From RUG563 sp045590215 (GTDB taxonomy: Bacteria > Bacillota > Clostridia > Christensenellales > Aristaeellaceae): 64,000 nt of DNA. This document shows positions 31,000 through 39,036 of this stretch, one piece after another (within the stretch, counting starts at the first letter, position 1; each line of letters starts with the position of its first letter). Under the pieces are notes generated by a model. The model was given only the letters and a program-made list of their open reading frames with translations, ran no database searches and was not told the origin of the DNA. Both the position numbers and the translations under genes were made by a program. The stretch lies in assembly GCA_045590215.1 (NCBI GenBank), contig JAZNQO010000026.1:124001-188000 (forward strand), written 5' to 3'.

Positions 31000-33006
31000 A
31001 TGAAACACAGCCGAATTTATCAATTGCCGCCGGAAGTGATCGGCCAGATTGCCGCCGGCGAAGTGGTGGAACGCCCTGCCGCCGCCATCAAAGAGCTGGT
31101 GGAAAACAGCATGGACGCAGGGGCAACCGCCATCACTGTGGACATCAAAGAAGGCGGCCTTACCTCCTTCCGTGTAACGGATAACGGCAGCGGCATCGCC
31201 TTTGACGATTTGCGCCTTGCTTTCGCCCGGCACGCCACCAGTAAAATCCGGACCGCCGAAGATTTGTTCGGCGTACAGTCTCTGGGTTTCCGTGGCGAAG
31301 CTTTGGCTTCCATTGCCGCTGTTTCCAAGGTCACTTGCCTAACACGGCAAAAGGGCAAGGAAAGCGGCTTCAGCGTGAAAAATGAAGGCGGCGTGATCCT
31401 CGATATCCGGGATGCCGCCTGCCCTGAAGGCACGTCTTTCACCGTGAAAGACCTTTTCTATAACGCTCCTGTCCGCCGCAAATTCTTAAAAAAGCCCGGC
31501 ACGGAAACCGCCGCCGTGAGTGACCTTATGGCCCGGCTTATCCTTTCCAATCCTGGCATTTCCTTCCGTTTCACTGCCGATGGAAAGCAGGTGTATTTCA
31601 GCGCAGGCGACGGGCACATGGAAAGTGCCATCATGGCCGTTTACGGCACGGCCACATTAAAACAGCTGGTCAGAATCGACGGCAATATGAACGGCGTGAT
31701 GCTTTCCGGGTTCGTTGGCGTTGGCGATGTGGCAAGAGGCAACCGCAGCCATGAGCACTTTTTCCTGAACGGCCGTACCATGAAAAGTCCTATTCTCTCG
31801 TCTGCCGTGGAAAATGCCTGCCGCCAGCGCATCACCATCGGCCGCTTTCCCATGTGCATTTTATACATCACCATGCCCTATGAAAACGCAGATGTAAACG
31901 TGCACCCAAACAAATGGGAAGTGCGCTTTGCGGATGAGAGGGGCGTGAAAAACGCTGTTGAAACGCTGGTTTTTGAAGCTTTGGAAAAGACCAATCTTGC
32001 CCCTATCATCCCTGCCATGTTTGAGGAAAAGGAGCAATCCTTTATTCAAAGGCCTGTGCAGACGATCGAGCCTGCTCCCGTTCCCGTGGCCTCCGTTCCG
32101 GCACAAAAGCCCGTTTTGCAGGAAACGCCTGCCCCTGCGCCTGCTCCTCAATCGGTAACCCCCTCCCTTTCTCCTTCCCTTTCCGCTTTCTCTGAAGACG
32201 GCGCATCCATGCCGTCCTTTAAGCCTGCTTTGCCCAAGGAAGAAGCCCTCACTCCCTTCATCCCTTATCAGGAAGAGAAAAAGCCAACCCTCCTTCGTGA
32301 AAAGGTTGAAAAGATTTTGCCTGAACAGCCGGTTAAATCCGATGCGCCTGCAAAGCCCGAAACGCCCCGGTTCACGCCCCAGAACGTGGAATTTACCCAA
32401 GTGGAAGAAGCGGCAATTGCTGCCAAATATGCAACGCCCAAGATTCGCATTATCGGCGTGGCGTTCAACACCTATATCCTCATGGAATACGGCGACCTTT
32501 TGGTTCTGTGTGATCAGCACGCCGTCCACGAACGGCTTTTGTATGAACGCTTCATGCGTGAAACCGCTGCCGCGCCTGCCAGCCAGAGCATGATGATACC
32601 GATGGTTGTCAAGCTCTCCAAGCAGGAATATGCTGCCTATGAGGAGAATGCCGAGGCTCTACAGAAGGCCGGGTTTGATCTTGCGCCTTTTGGGGACGAC
32701 ACCCTGCAAATGCGTGGCGTGCCCATTATCCTCGGCCAGCCGCAAGCAGAAAAGTGCCTGTTAGAAGCCTTGGACAACCTTTCGGACGGCACAGGCGATT
32801 TGCCCGACCGTACCTCCCGTGTCATCCAGATGGCCTGCAAGCACGCCGTGAAGGGCGGCGAACGCCTGCCGGAAGATAGTGTCAAGCAGCTCATTCAGGA
32901 TGTGATTGAGCAGAAAGTGACCCCCACCTGCCCCCATGGCCGTCCCCTCATGGTGCAGCTTTCCCATACGGAGCTGGACAAGCGTTTCCGGCGTATTCAA
33001 AGCTGA
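31000..33006 (+). CDS. mutL: DNA mismatch repair endonuclease MutL
   Basis: MutL of 668 residues. The GHKL ATPase domain has ELVENSMDAGAT, DNGSGI and TSKI-x-GFRGEAL motifs. A Pro/Ala-rich linker (about 345-400; VPAQKPVLQETPAPAPAP) is followed by the dimerisation/endonuclease domain with DQHAVHERLLYE, matching the D-Q-H-A-x2-E-x4-E metal-binding motif, and the C-terminal CPHGRP motif. This is therefore an endonuclease-type MutL, as in methyl-independent repair. It follows mutS by 10 bases with SD AAGGAG, and ends one base before miaA. Confidence 0.97.
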   Translation: MKHSRIYQLPPEVIGQIAAGEVVERPAAAIKELVENSMDAGATAITVDIKEGGLTSFRVTDNGSGIAFDDLRLAFARHATSKIRTAEDLFGVQSLGFRGEALASIAAVSKVTCLTRQKGKESGFSVKNEGGVILDIRDAACPEGTSFTVKDLFYNAPVRRKFLKKPGTETAAVSDLMARLILSNPGISFRFTADGKQVYFSAGDGHMESAIMAVYGTATLKQLVRIDGNMNGVMLSGFVGVGDVARGNRSHEHFFLNGRTMKSPILSSAVENACRQRITIGRFPMCILYITMPYENADVNVHPNKWEVRFADERGVKNAVETLVFEALEKTNLAPIIPAMFEEKEQSFIQRPVQTIEPAPVPVASVPAQKPVLQETPAPAPAPQSVTPSLSPSLSAFSEDGASMPSFKPALPKEEALTPFIPYQEEKKPTLLREKVEKILPEQPVKSDAPAKPETPRFTPQNVEFTQVEEAAIAAKYATPKIRIIGVAFNTYILMEYGDLLVLCDQHAVHERLLYERFMRETAAAPASQSMMIPMVVKLSKQEYAAYEENAEALQKAGFDLAPFGDDTLQMRGVPIILGQPQAEKCLLEALDNLSDGTGDLPDRTSRVIQMACKHAVKGGERLPEDSVKQLIQDVIEQKVTPTCPHGRPLMVQLSHTELDKRFRRIQS

Positions 33007-33007
33007 T

Positions 33008-33922
33008 ATGAAAAAGAAAATAATCGGTATCGTGGGCCCCACTGCCAGCGGCAAAACTGCCCTGTCCCTTCCCTTGACGCACAAGCTCCACGGCGAAATC
33101 CTCTGCATGGATTCCATGCAAGTCTACCGCCATATGGATATCGGCACGGCCAAGCCTACGAAAGATGAGCAGGCCGTCGCCCCTCATCACCTCTTGGACC
33201 TCGTTTCCCCTTTGGATAGCTTCACTGTCTCCCAATACGCCTCTCTTGCAAAGCCGCTGATGGACAGCATCGAAACGCCCATCCTTGTTGGCGGCACAGG
33301 GCTTTACCTGCAGGCGGTTTCCCAGTCCATGGCCTTTGGCCAGGTGGGCAGCGATGAAAACATCCGGGAAAAATATCATAAAATGGCAGAAGCGGAAGGC
33401 AATCGTGCCGTGCATCGCTGCCTTGAAAAATGTGACCCAGAAACGGCCAAGCGACTGCACGAAAACGACCTTCGCCGTGTGATCCGTGCCTTGGAAGTGT
33501 TTGAAATTTCCGGGATTCCTATGTCTAAACAGCCCAAACCTTCCACGGATGACGACCCCTATCGCTTTTTCCTCTACGCCTATGATATTCCAAGGGACAT
33601 CATGTATCGCCGGTGCGATATGCGTGTGGACGAGATGATCAAGCAGGGGCTGGTTTGCGAAGTGAAACGCTTGCAATCCCTCGGCGTTACGGAAGACTGC
33701 CCTTCTATGCAGGGGCTCGGCTATAAAGAACTTTTCCCTGTCATTCATGGCCATATGCCCCTTTCCGAAGCCGTCAGCCTCATCAAGCTCCGCACCCGGC
33801 ACTTTGCCAAGCGTCAGATGACATGGTTCCGCCGGGATAGCCGGATCATCTGGCTTCCTTGGGAAGAAAAAGCCGAAACCCATATCAACCGCATCATCAC
33901 AGATTACCACTCGGAGGATTGA
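33008..33922 (+). CDS. miaA: tRNA dimethylallyltransferase MiaA
   Basis: Adds an isopentenyl group to A37 of tRNAs. It has 304 residues, Walker A GPTASGKTAL near the N-terminus, MDSMQVYRHMDIGTAKP, LVGGTGLYLQA and the RHFAKRQMTWFRRD segment typical of the family. The ATG at 33008 follows the mutL TGA by one base; the longer frame from 32936 lies inside mutL. The pathway partner MiaB is encoded five genes upstream in the same operon. Confidence 0.96.
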   Translation: MKKKIIGIVGPTASGKTALSLPLTHKLHGEILCMDSMQVYRHMDIGTAKPTKDEQAVAPHHLLDLVSPLDSFTVSQYASLAKPLMDSIETPILVGGTGLYLQAVSQSMAFGQVGSDENIREKYHKMAEAEGNRAVHRCLEKCDPETAKRLHENDLRRVIRALEVFEISGIPMSKQPKPSTDDDPYRFFLYAYDIPRDIMYRRCDMRVDEMIKQGLVCEVKRLQSLGVTEDCPSMQGLGYKELFPVIHGHMPLSEAVSLIKLRTRHFAKRQMTWFRRDSRIIWLPWEEKAETHINRIITDYHSED

Positions 33923-33923
33923 A

Positions 33924-35165
33924 ATGAATATCAAAGCCCTTATTGCACAGGCGGAAAAGGACTGCGCCCCTGTCTTTGCCAAATTAGAAGAAAACGAAAT
34001 GCTCTGCACGAAGAAAGTGCTTCATGCGTTCCATGAAGAAAACGTAGCCTTGCGCCATTTTGCCCCTACCACCGGCTATGGCTATGACGATATCGGAAGA
34101 GACACTTTGGAGCGTATTTTCGCCCGTATTTTTGACGCAGAAGCGGCCATCGTGCGCCCCTCCATCGCCTGCGGCACGGCAGCCCTTTCCCTGTGCCTGT
34201 TCGGCCTTTTGCTCCCCGGTGATCATCTTCTGTCCGCCACCGGCTCTCCCTATGACACCATGGAAACGGTCATCGGCACGGTTGGCAATGCCGTTGGCTC
34301 TTTAAAGGAAATGCAGGTCAGCTATTCCCAAGTGGATATGTGCGACAACCAGCAGAAAATAGACGTAAACGGCGTGCTCGCCGCCATACAGCCCAATACC
34401 AAAGTGATCCTCATTCAGCGCAGCCGGGGTTACGCCTGGCGTGCATCCATTCTGCCAAAAGATATGGAAAACCTGATTTCTGCCGTGCATCGGGTGCGCC
34501 CGGATATCTATGTGATGGTGGACAACTGCTACGGCATGTTTACAACCGATGCGGAGCCCACCCATTTCGGGGCCGATGTGTGCGTTGGCAGCCTGATTAA
34601 AAATGCAGGCGGCGGCATGGCCCCCACCGGTGCTTATCTTGTGGGCACAAACAGAGCCATTGAGCGCATTGAAGCCCGGCTGACTGCGCCCGGCCTTGGC
34701 CGTGAGGTTGGCAGCTATGCCGCTTCCTATCAGCCTTTTTATCAAGGGCTTTTCATGGCGGCGCACACCGTAGCGCAGGCTCTGAAAACCTCCATCCTCG
34801 CCGCCCGAACCTTCGAGCTGCTGGGCATGAAAACAACCCCTGCCTTTAATGCCCCAAGAGCTGATATCATTCAGGCCATCGAAATGGAAACGCCTGAAAG
34901 GCTGATTGCCTTCTGCCAGGGCATTCAAGCCGCGTCCCCCATCGACGCTTCCGCCGTGCCGGAGCCCTGGGATATGCCCGGCTATACCGATCAGGTCATC
35001 ATGGCCGCCGGAACCTTCATTTCCGGAGCCACCACCGAGCTTTCCGCCGATGCACCCATCCGTCCTCCCTATACCGCTTATCTGCAAGGCGGCCTCACCT
35101 ATATTCACGGTAAAATCGCCCTCATTAGTGCACTGGAAAAAATGGCAAAGGAAAACAGCCTGTAA
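33924..35165 (+). CDS. Methionine gamma-lyase-like PLP-dependent protein (YnbB/aluminium-resistance family)
   Basis: A 413-residue PLP enzyme of the Cys/Met-metabolism fold. The N-terminal FAPTTGYGYDDIGRDTLERIF segment and the likely PLP lysine in VGSLIKNAGGGMAPTG (about residue 234) fit the family annotated as aluminium resistance or methionine gamma-lyase family protein. Upstream, ASIACGTAA-type cofactor contacts are seen as RPSIACGTAALSL. In Firmicutes this gene is commonly found after miaA (hfq-ynbB in Bacillus), which supports the identification. The actual substrate is not known. It is the last gene of the operon; no terminator precedes the next promoter. Confidence 0.88.
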   Translation: MNIKALIAQAEKDCAPVFAKLEENEMLCTKKVLHAFHEENVALRHFAPTTGYGYDDIGRDTLERIFARIFDAEAAIVRPSIACGTAALSLCLFGLLLPGDHLLSATGSPYDTMETVIGTVGNAVGSLKEMQVSYSQVDMCDNQQKIDVNGVLAAIQPNTKVILIQRSRGYAWRASILPKDMENLISAVHRVRPDIYVMVDNCYGMFTTDAEPTHFGADVCVGSLIKNAGGGMAPTGAYLVGTNRAIERIEARLTAPGLGREVGSYAASYQPFYQGLFMAAHTVAQALKTSILAARTFELLGMKTTPAFNAPRADIIQAIEMETPERLIAFCQGIQAASPIDASAVPEPWDMPGYTDQVIMAAGTFISGATTELSADAPIRPPYTAYLQGGLTYIHGKIALISALEKMAKENSL

Positions 35166-35172
35166 ATTTTTG

Positions 35173-35201
35173 TTGACAAACAGATTTTTCCGTGTTACTA
35201 T
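35173..35201 (+). promoter_or_regulatory. Strong sigma-70 promoter of the leader peptide-methyltransferase unit
   Basis: -35 TTGACA (35173-35178), 17-base spacer and -10 TACTAT (35196-35201). The transcript would begin about 20 bases before the leader ORF. Confidence 0.85.
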
Positions 35202-35230
35202 GCTCAAAACACTTGGAGGAGGTGCAGCAG

Positions 35231-35320
35231 ATGGTACAGTTTGGCTTCGCCAGCTATTTTGCCTTTAACCCTTGGTACATGTACAAGGGCTGTCTTTGCT
35301 GCACAAAAACGGACGCATAG
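35231..35320 (+). CDS. Aromatic-rich 29-residue leader peptide
   Basis: A small ORF with a near-perfect SD (GGAGGAGG, 35216-35222, eight bases from ATG). It encodes 29 residues, including FGFASYFAFNPWYMY, in which eight of 15 residues are Phe, Tyr or Trp (F4, F6, Y9, F10, F12, W15, Y16, Y18), then KGCLCCTKTDA with three Cys. It lies between a strong promoter and a rho-independent terminator placed before the methyltransferase gene, the layout of a ribosome-mediated transcription attenuator. Arms GTGCAGCA (35222-35229) and TGCTGCAC (35297-35304) pair perfectly around most of the ORF, so ribosome position would change the fold. I do not recognise the peptide. An amino-acid sensor is the leading explanation; a drug-sensing leader or small secreted or modified peptide is less likely. 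Confidence 0.7.
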   Translation: MVQFGFASYFAFNPWYMYKGCLCCTKTDA

Positions 35321-35336
35321 CCCCCGTTTCCCTCCT

Positions 35337-35385
35337 AAAACGCAGTGAGAGGCCCGATCAACCTCCCCTGCGTTTTTTGTTTTTC
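35337..35385 (+). terminator. Attenuator terminator before the methyltransferase
   Basis: AAAACGCAG (35337-35345) pairs with CTGCGTTTT (35368-35376), with an inner GAGG/CCTC helix, followed by TTTTTTGTTTTT. An upstream hairpin AAACGG/CCGTTT (35307-35328) and CCTCC (35331-35335), complementary to the leader SD, provide possible alternative pairings. Confidence 0.8.
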
Positions 35386-35406
35386 AAAAAGAAAGGAGCG
35401 ATAGAA

Positions 35407-36198
35407 ATGAACGCCACATTTGATGCCCTGAACGCCTTCTATTCCGCTTACGATGAAGAAGGCCGGCTGCTTTCCAAGCACGGTCAGGTTGAATTTCTGA
35501 CTACCGTCCGCTACATCGAAAAATATCTGCAAAAAGGCATGCGCATTTTGGAAATCGGCGCTGCTACCGGCCGCTACTCCCATTACTTTGCAAGGAAAGG
35601 ATATCCGGTGGATGCGGTGGAATTGATTCCCCATAACATTGAGCTGTTCAAGCAAAACACACAGGACGGCGAAGACATCCGCATTTTCCAGGGCAATGCG
35701 CTGGATTTGCAAATGCTTGACGATGCGCAGTATGACATCGTGCTGCTGCTTGGGCCCATGTATCATCTCTACACCCTTTCCGACCATCGTCAGGCTCTTT
35801 CGGAGGCATTGCGTGTTTTGAAAAAGGGCGGAAAACTAATGATTGCCTACTGCATGGCAGAGCCCACCATGATCCAATACGCTTTCGGCAAAAACATGTA
35901 TCCCAATCTCATCGAAAAAGGTTTGCTCAACCCGGAAACATTTGAAGTTTCCTCTTGCCCCGCCGAACTGTTCAATATCCTCCGCATGGAAGATATCGGC
36001 TTCATTAACGAAGGCTTCCCCGTAAAACGGCTGCATTTTGTGGGCACGGATATGTATACCCTTTATTTCAAAGAAATGGTTGACGCAATGGACGACGAAG
36101 CCTTCTCACTCTACCTTCGCTATCATTTCTTCCTCTGCGAGCGGCAGGATTTGACCGGCCTTTCCCATCACACGCTGGACATTCTGGAAAAAATCTGA
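35407..36198 (+). CDS. Class I SAM-dependent methyltransferase
   Basis: A 263-residue Rossmann-fold methyltransferase. Motif I is ILEIGAATGRYSHYFA (about residue 46), the acidic ribose-binding position is in VDAVELIPHN, motif II-like QYDIVLLLGPMYHL (about 110), and motif III LRVLKKGGKLMIAY. The C-terminal 100 residues form a substrate-binding cap of unknown specificity. It does not resemble Erm-type rRNA methyltransferases closely (no NIPY-like motif is seen). The ATG at 35407 follows AAAGGAG and the attenuator terminator; the frame from 35272 reads through the terminator and is rejected. Expression is thus probably controlled by the aromatic leader peptide. Substrate unknown. Confidence 0.88.
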   Translation: MNATFDALNAFYSAYDEEGRLLSKHGQVEFLTTVRYIEKYLQKGMRILEIGAATGRYSHYFARKGYPVDAVELIPHNIELFKQNTQDGEDIRIFQGNALDLQMLDDAQYDIVLLLGPMYHLYTLSDHRQALSEALRVLKKGGKLMIAYCMAEPTMIQYAFGKNMYPNLIEKGLLNPETFEVSSCPAELFNILRMEDIGFINEGFPVKRLHFVGTDMYTLYFKEMVDAMDDEAFSLYLRYHFFLCERQDLTGLSHHTLDILEKI

Positions 36199-36244
36199 AA
36201 TGTATTTCAATACAAGAAAAAACCATCTTTTTTGTGAAAAACGG

Positions 36245-36273
36245 TTGACAAAGAACGCAATCCAGAGTATTAT
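36245..36273 (+). promoter_or_regulatory. Promoter of the T-box-trpB unit
   Basis: -35 TTGACA (36245-36250), 17-base spacer and -10 TATTAT (36268-36273). Confidence 0.8.
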
Positions 36274-36279
36274 ACTTGC

Positions 36280-36535
36280 ATAAACCTGTGAGGAAGAAGA
36301 GTAAGCAGGATGTTTCCTTGTAAAGAGAGCTGCCGGTGGTGGAAATGCAGTGAAGGAGAACCTGCCCAATGGGCTTTTGAGGGTGTGCCTGAAATAATAG
36401 TAGGGCATGACGGGATCTGCACCCGTTATCATGGCAGCATGTGTGATGGCACATGGAGAAAGTGGGCCGAAAGGCCAAGCTGAGTGGTACCGCGGAATTC
36501 TCCGTCTCAGGCAAATAGTCTGAGGCGGTTTTTTT
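36280..36535 (+). promoter_or_regulatory. T-box leader RNA, probable tRNA-Trp specificity
   Basis: This fills the 394-base gap between the methyltransferase and trpB. Recognisable elements, in order, are the stem I AGTAA motif followed by GCAGG (36299-36308), the AGAGAG-containing region with GCTGCCGG (36325-36345), CCTGC closing the specifier stem (36361-36365) followed by CCAATGGGC with a TGG triplet at 36370-36372 as the likely Trp specifier, the T-box core GAGTGGTACCGCGG (36482-36495), and the terminator CCGTCTCAG/CTGAGGCGG (36502-36528) with seven T (36529-36535). Uncharged tRNA-Trp should stabilise the antiterminator and allow trpB expression. The acceptor-pairing tetrad reads UGGU. Confidence 0.93.
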
Positions 36536-36592
36536 ATCGGAGCCCGACGCCGCCATCTGAATATTTTATAAGCAGAAAGGAAGGCATCCCCC

Positions 36593-37840
36593 ATGACGAA
36601 CTACAAAAACTACCGTGATTTTGACACCTACCTCAAGCAATTCCCTGATGAAAAAGGCTATTTTGGCCCTTACGGCGGCGCATTCTTGGAAGAAAAGCTG
36701 ATTCCCGCCATGCAGGAAATCAACGAGGCTTATGAAACCATTTGCCAAAGTGCCAAGTTCATCAATGAGCTTCGCCGCATCCGCAAGGAATTTCAGGGCC
36801 GCCCCACCCCCGTTTATCACTGCGAACGGTTGAGCAATTATTTCGGCAAATGCCAGATTTACGTCAAGCGTGAAGACCTGAACCACACCGGTGCACATAA
36901 GCTGAACCACTGCATGGGCGAAGGCCTGCTTGCCAAATACATGGGCAAAAAGAAGCTCATCGCCGAAACCGGTGCCGGCCAGCACGGCGTGGCTCTGGCC
37001 ACTGCTGCCGCTTTCTTCGGCCTTGAATGTGATATTTATATGGGCGAAGTGGATATTGCCAAGCAGGCTCCCAACGTCACCCGTATGAAGATGCTGGGTG
37101 CCCGTGTGGTTCCCGTCACCCATGGCCTCAAAACCCTGAAAGAAGCCGTTGACGCTGCCTTTGACGCCTATTCCAAGGAATATAAAGATGCCATCTATTG
37201 CATCGGCTCCGTCCTCGGCCCCCATCCCTTCCCCAAGATGGTTCGTGATTTCCAGACGGTGGTCGGCATCGAAGCCCGTGAACAGTTCCTGGAAATGACG
37301 GGACATCTTCCGGATGCGGTGGTGGCCTGCGTTGGCGGCGGCAGCAATTCCATCGGCATGTTCCTGCCCTTTGTGGCGGATCCTGTGGATATCTACGGCG
37401 TGGAGCCGCTGGGCCGTGGTATGAAGCTGGGCGATCATGCGGCTTCCCTGAACTACGGCACCGAAGGCGTCATGCACGGCTTTAACTCCATCATGCTGAA
37501 GGACGAAAACGGCGAGCCTGCGCCTGTTTACTCCATCGCTTCCGGCCTTGACTATCCCTCCTCCGGCCCGGAGCACGCCTATCTCCACGATATCGGCCGT
37601 GTCTCCTATGTGACCATCGGGGACGACGACGCCATGCGTGCTTTCTTCCAGCTGTGCCGTTTGGAAGGCATCATTCCTGCTGTGGAAAGCAGCCATGCTC
37701 TGGCTTATGCCATCCAGTATGCCAAGGAGCATAACACCGGCTCTGTCCTGGTCAATCTCTCCGGCCGCGGCGATAAGGACATTGATTTCGTCAAGGAACA
37801 GTACGGCTATGGCGAAGAACTGCTGAAGGAAGATAAATAA
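36593..37840 (+). CDS. trpB: Tryptophan synthase beta chain
   Basis: PLP enzyme joining indole to serine to give tryptophan. The 415 residues have the PLP lysine in HTGAHKLNH (about residue 100), catalytic Glu in AETGAGQHG, and the PLP phosphate loop GGGSNSIG (about 246). The N-terminal YFGPYGGAFLEEKLIPAM fits the TrpB1 class. No trpA or other trp gene lies next to it, so it may work as an indole-salvage enzyme or the other genes are elsewhere. The upstream Trp T-box gives direct nutritional control, and a terminator follows at 37851. SD AAAGGAAGG is present before the ATG. Confidence 0.95.
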   Translation: MTNYKNYRDFDTYLKQFPDEKGYFGPYGGAFLEEKLIPAMQEINEAYETICQSAKFINELRRIRKEFQGRPTPVYHCERLSNYFGKCQIYVKREDLNHTGAHKLNHCMGEGLLAKYMGKKKLIAETGAGQHGVALATAAAFFGLECDIYMGEVDIAKQAPNVTRMKMLGARVVPVTHGLKTLKEAVDAAFDAYSKEYKDAIYCIGSVLGPHPFPKMVRDFQTVVGIEAREQFLEMTGHLPDAVVACVGGGSNSIGMFLPFVADPVDIYGVEPLGRGMKLGDHAASLNYGTEGVMHGFNSIMLKDENGEPAPVYSIASGLDYPSSGPEHAYLHDIGRVSYVTIGDDDAMRAFFQLCRLEGIIPAVESSHALAYAIQYAKEHNTGSVLVNLSGRGDKDIDFVKEQYGYGEELLKEDK

Positions 37841-37850
37841 AAATGCAATG

Positions 37851-37880
37851 GGAAGTGTCAAAAATGGCACTTCCTTTTTT
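37851..37880 (+). terminator. Terminator after trpB
   Basis: GGAAGTG (37851-37857) pairs with CACTTCC (37868-37874) and is followed by six T. Confidence 0.85.
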
Positions 37881-37899
37881 CATCCTGTCAAAACAGCAT

Positions 37900-37928
37900 T
37901 TGGCATTTTTCTTCACTTATGCTATAAT
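37900..37928 (+). promoter_or_regulatory. Sigma-70 promoter of the SDR gene
   Basis: -35 TTGGCA (37900-37905), 17-base spacer, consensus -10 TATAAT (37923-37928). Confidence 0.8.
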
Positions 37929-37970
37929 GATTGCATAAAACAAGAATTAATTTAATTTGGAGGAATAAAA

Positions 37971-38987
37971 ATGAAAGCATTATTCATCGGCGGCACCGGC
38001 GTTATCAGCACCCAGATTTCCCGTCTTCTGGTTGCAAACGGCTGGAATTTGACACTGCTGAACCGTGGTAACCGTGCCTCTTCCGTGCCCGGTGCCATTC
38101 AGATGATCGGCGATATCAACGACGAACCGGCCATTCAAAAGCTCATCGAAAACGAGTCCTATGACGTTGTGGCTGATTTCATCTGCTTCACGCCGGAGCA
38201 GGCTGCAAGGGACATCCGCCTTTTCAAGGGCAAAACCCGGCAGTTTATCTTCATCAGCTCTGCTTCAGCTTATCAAAAGCCCCTGGTTTCCCCCGTTATC
38301 AATGAAGCCACACCCCTTGTGAACCCCTATTGGGAATATTCGCGCAATAAGATTGCCATCGAAGAAATGCTGATGAAGGAATTCCGTGAAAACGGCTTCC
38401 CCATCACCATCGTCCGCCCCAGCCATACCTTCTCCCGCCGCTCCCTGCCCCTTTCCATTCACGGCAATAAGGGCGAATGGGGCGTTTTGAAGCGCATGCT
38501 GGACGGCAAAAAGGTGCTGGTTCCCGGTGACGGCACGTCCCTTTGGGCGGTTATGAGCAGCCGGGATTTCGCCCCTGCTTTTGTCGGCCTCATGGGCAAT
38601 ATCCACGCCATCGGTCAGGCCGTGCAAATCACCAGCGAAGAAATGCTTACCTGGAATCAGATCATGGAAACGGTGGCCAAGGCTCTGGGCGTGGATTACA
38701 AGCCCTGCTATGTGCCCTCTTCCCTGCTCTGCGCCTGCCAGAAGTATGATTTCACAGGTTCCCTCATCGGTGATAAATCCAATTCCGTCATTTTTGACAA
38801 TAGCAAGCTCCACGCCCTTGTGCCCACCTATACCCAGTCTCTCCGTTTCGATCAGGCGGCAGTTGATTCCGTGAATTATTTCCTCTCCCGTCCCGATCGT
38901 CAGGTGGAAGATCCTGAATTTGACACCTTCTGCGATAAGGTGGTCGCCATCATGGAAGAAGCTGAAAAACAGGTCAGCCAGCTGTAA
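37971..38987 (+). CDS. NAD(P)-dependent epimerase/dehydratase (extended SDR)
   Basis: A monocistronic gene for a 338-residue extended short-chain dehydrogenase/reductase. The N-terminal nucleotide-binding loop is GGTGVISTQISRLL (G-x-x-G-x-x-S/G type, from residue 7), with the acidic/basic cofactor-selecting region LLNRGNRAS. The catalytic Tyr-x3-Lys is in YSRNKIAIEEML (about residue 122-126), and SSASAY supplies the upstream Ser. Sequence around HTFSRRSLPLSIHGNKGEWGVL suggests a sugar-nucleotide or mRNA-binding-like atypical SDR. The Arg following the first strand (NRGNR) suggests NADP preference. Substrate not assignable. It has its own promoter and terminator. Confidence 0.87.
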   Translation: MKALFIGGTGVISTQISRLLVANGWNLTLLNRGNRASSVPGAIQMIGDINDEPAIQKLIENESYDVVADFICFTPEQAARDIRLFKGKTRQFIFISSASAYQKPLVSPVINEATPLVNPYWEYSRNKIAIEEMLMKEFRENGFPITIVRPSHTFSRRSLPLSIHGNKGEWGVLKRMLDGKKVLVPGDGTSLWAVMSSRDFAPAFVGLMGNIHAIGQAVQITSEEMLTWNQIMETVAKALGVDYKPCYVPSSLLCACQKYDFTGSLIGDKSNSVIFDNSKLHALVPTYTQSLRFDQAAVDSVNYFLSRPDRQVEDPEFDTFCDKVVAIMEEAEKQVSQL

Positions 38988-39010
38988 TTCGTTTTTTGTA
39001 ACAAATCAAA

Positions 39011-39036
39011 ACCGTCGGGTATACCGACGGTTTTTT
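39011..39036. terminator. Bidirectional terminator between SDR and deacetylase genes
   Basis: ACCGTCGG (39011-39018) pairs with CCGACGGT (39024-39031) and T6 follows on the plus strand. The minus strand has a TTTT run, serving the convergent deacetylase operon. Confidence 0.85.

Noticed and set aside
35231..36198. RiPP precursor peptide with tailoring methyltransferase
   Set aside because: The peptide lies within a 5' leader before a terminator, has no double-glycine or other protease site, and no cyclase, radical SAM maturase or exporter is adjacent. Attenuation explains the layout better.
35407..36198. Erm-type 23S rRNA methyltransferase with a drug-induced leader
   Set aside because: No NIPY-like catalytic motif and no Erm/KsgA-type similarity are visible; the protein looks like a general small-molecule-type class I methyltransferase.
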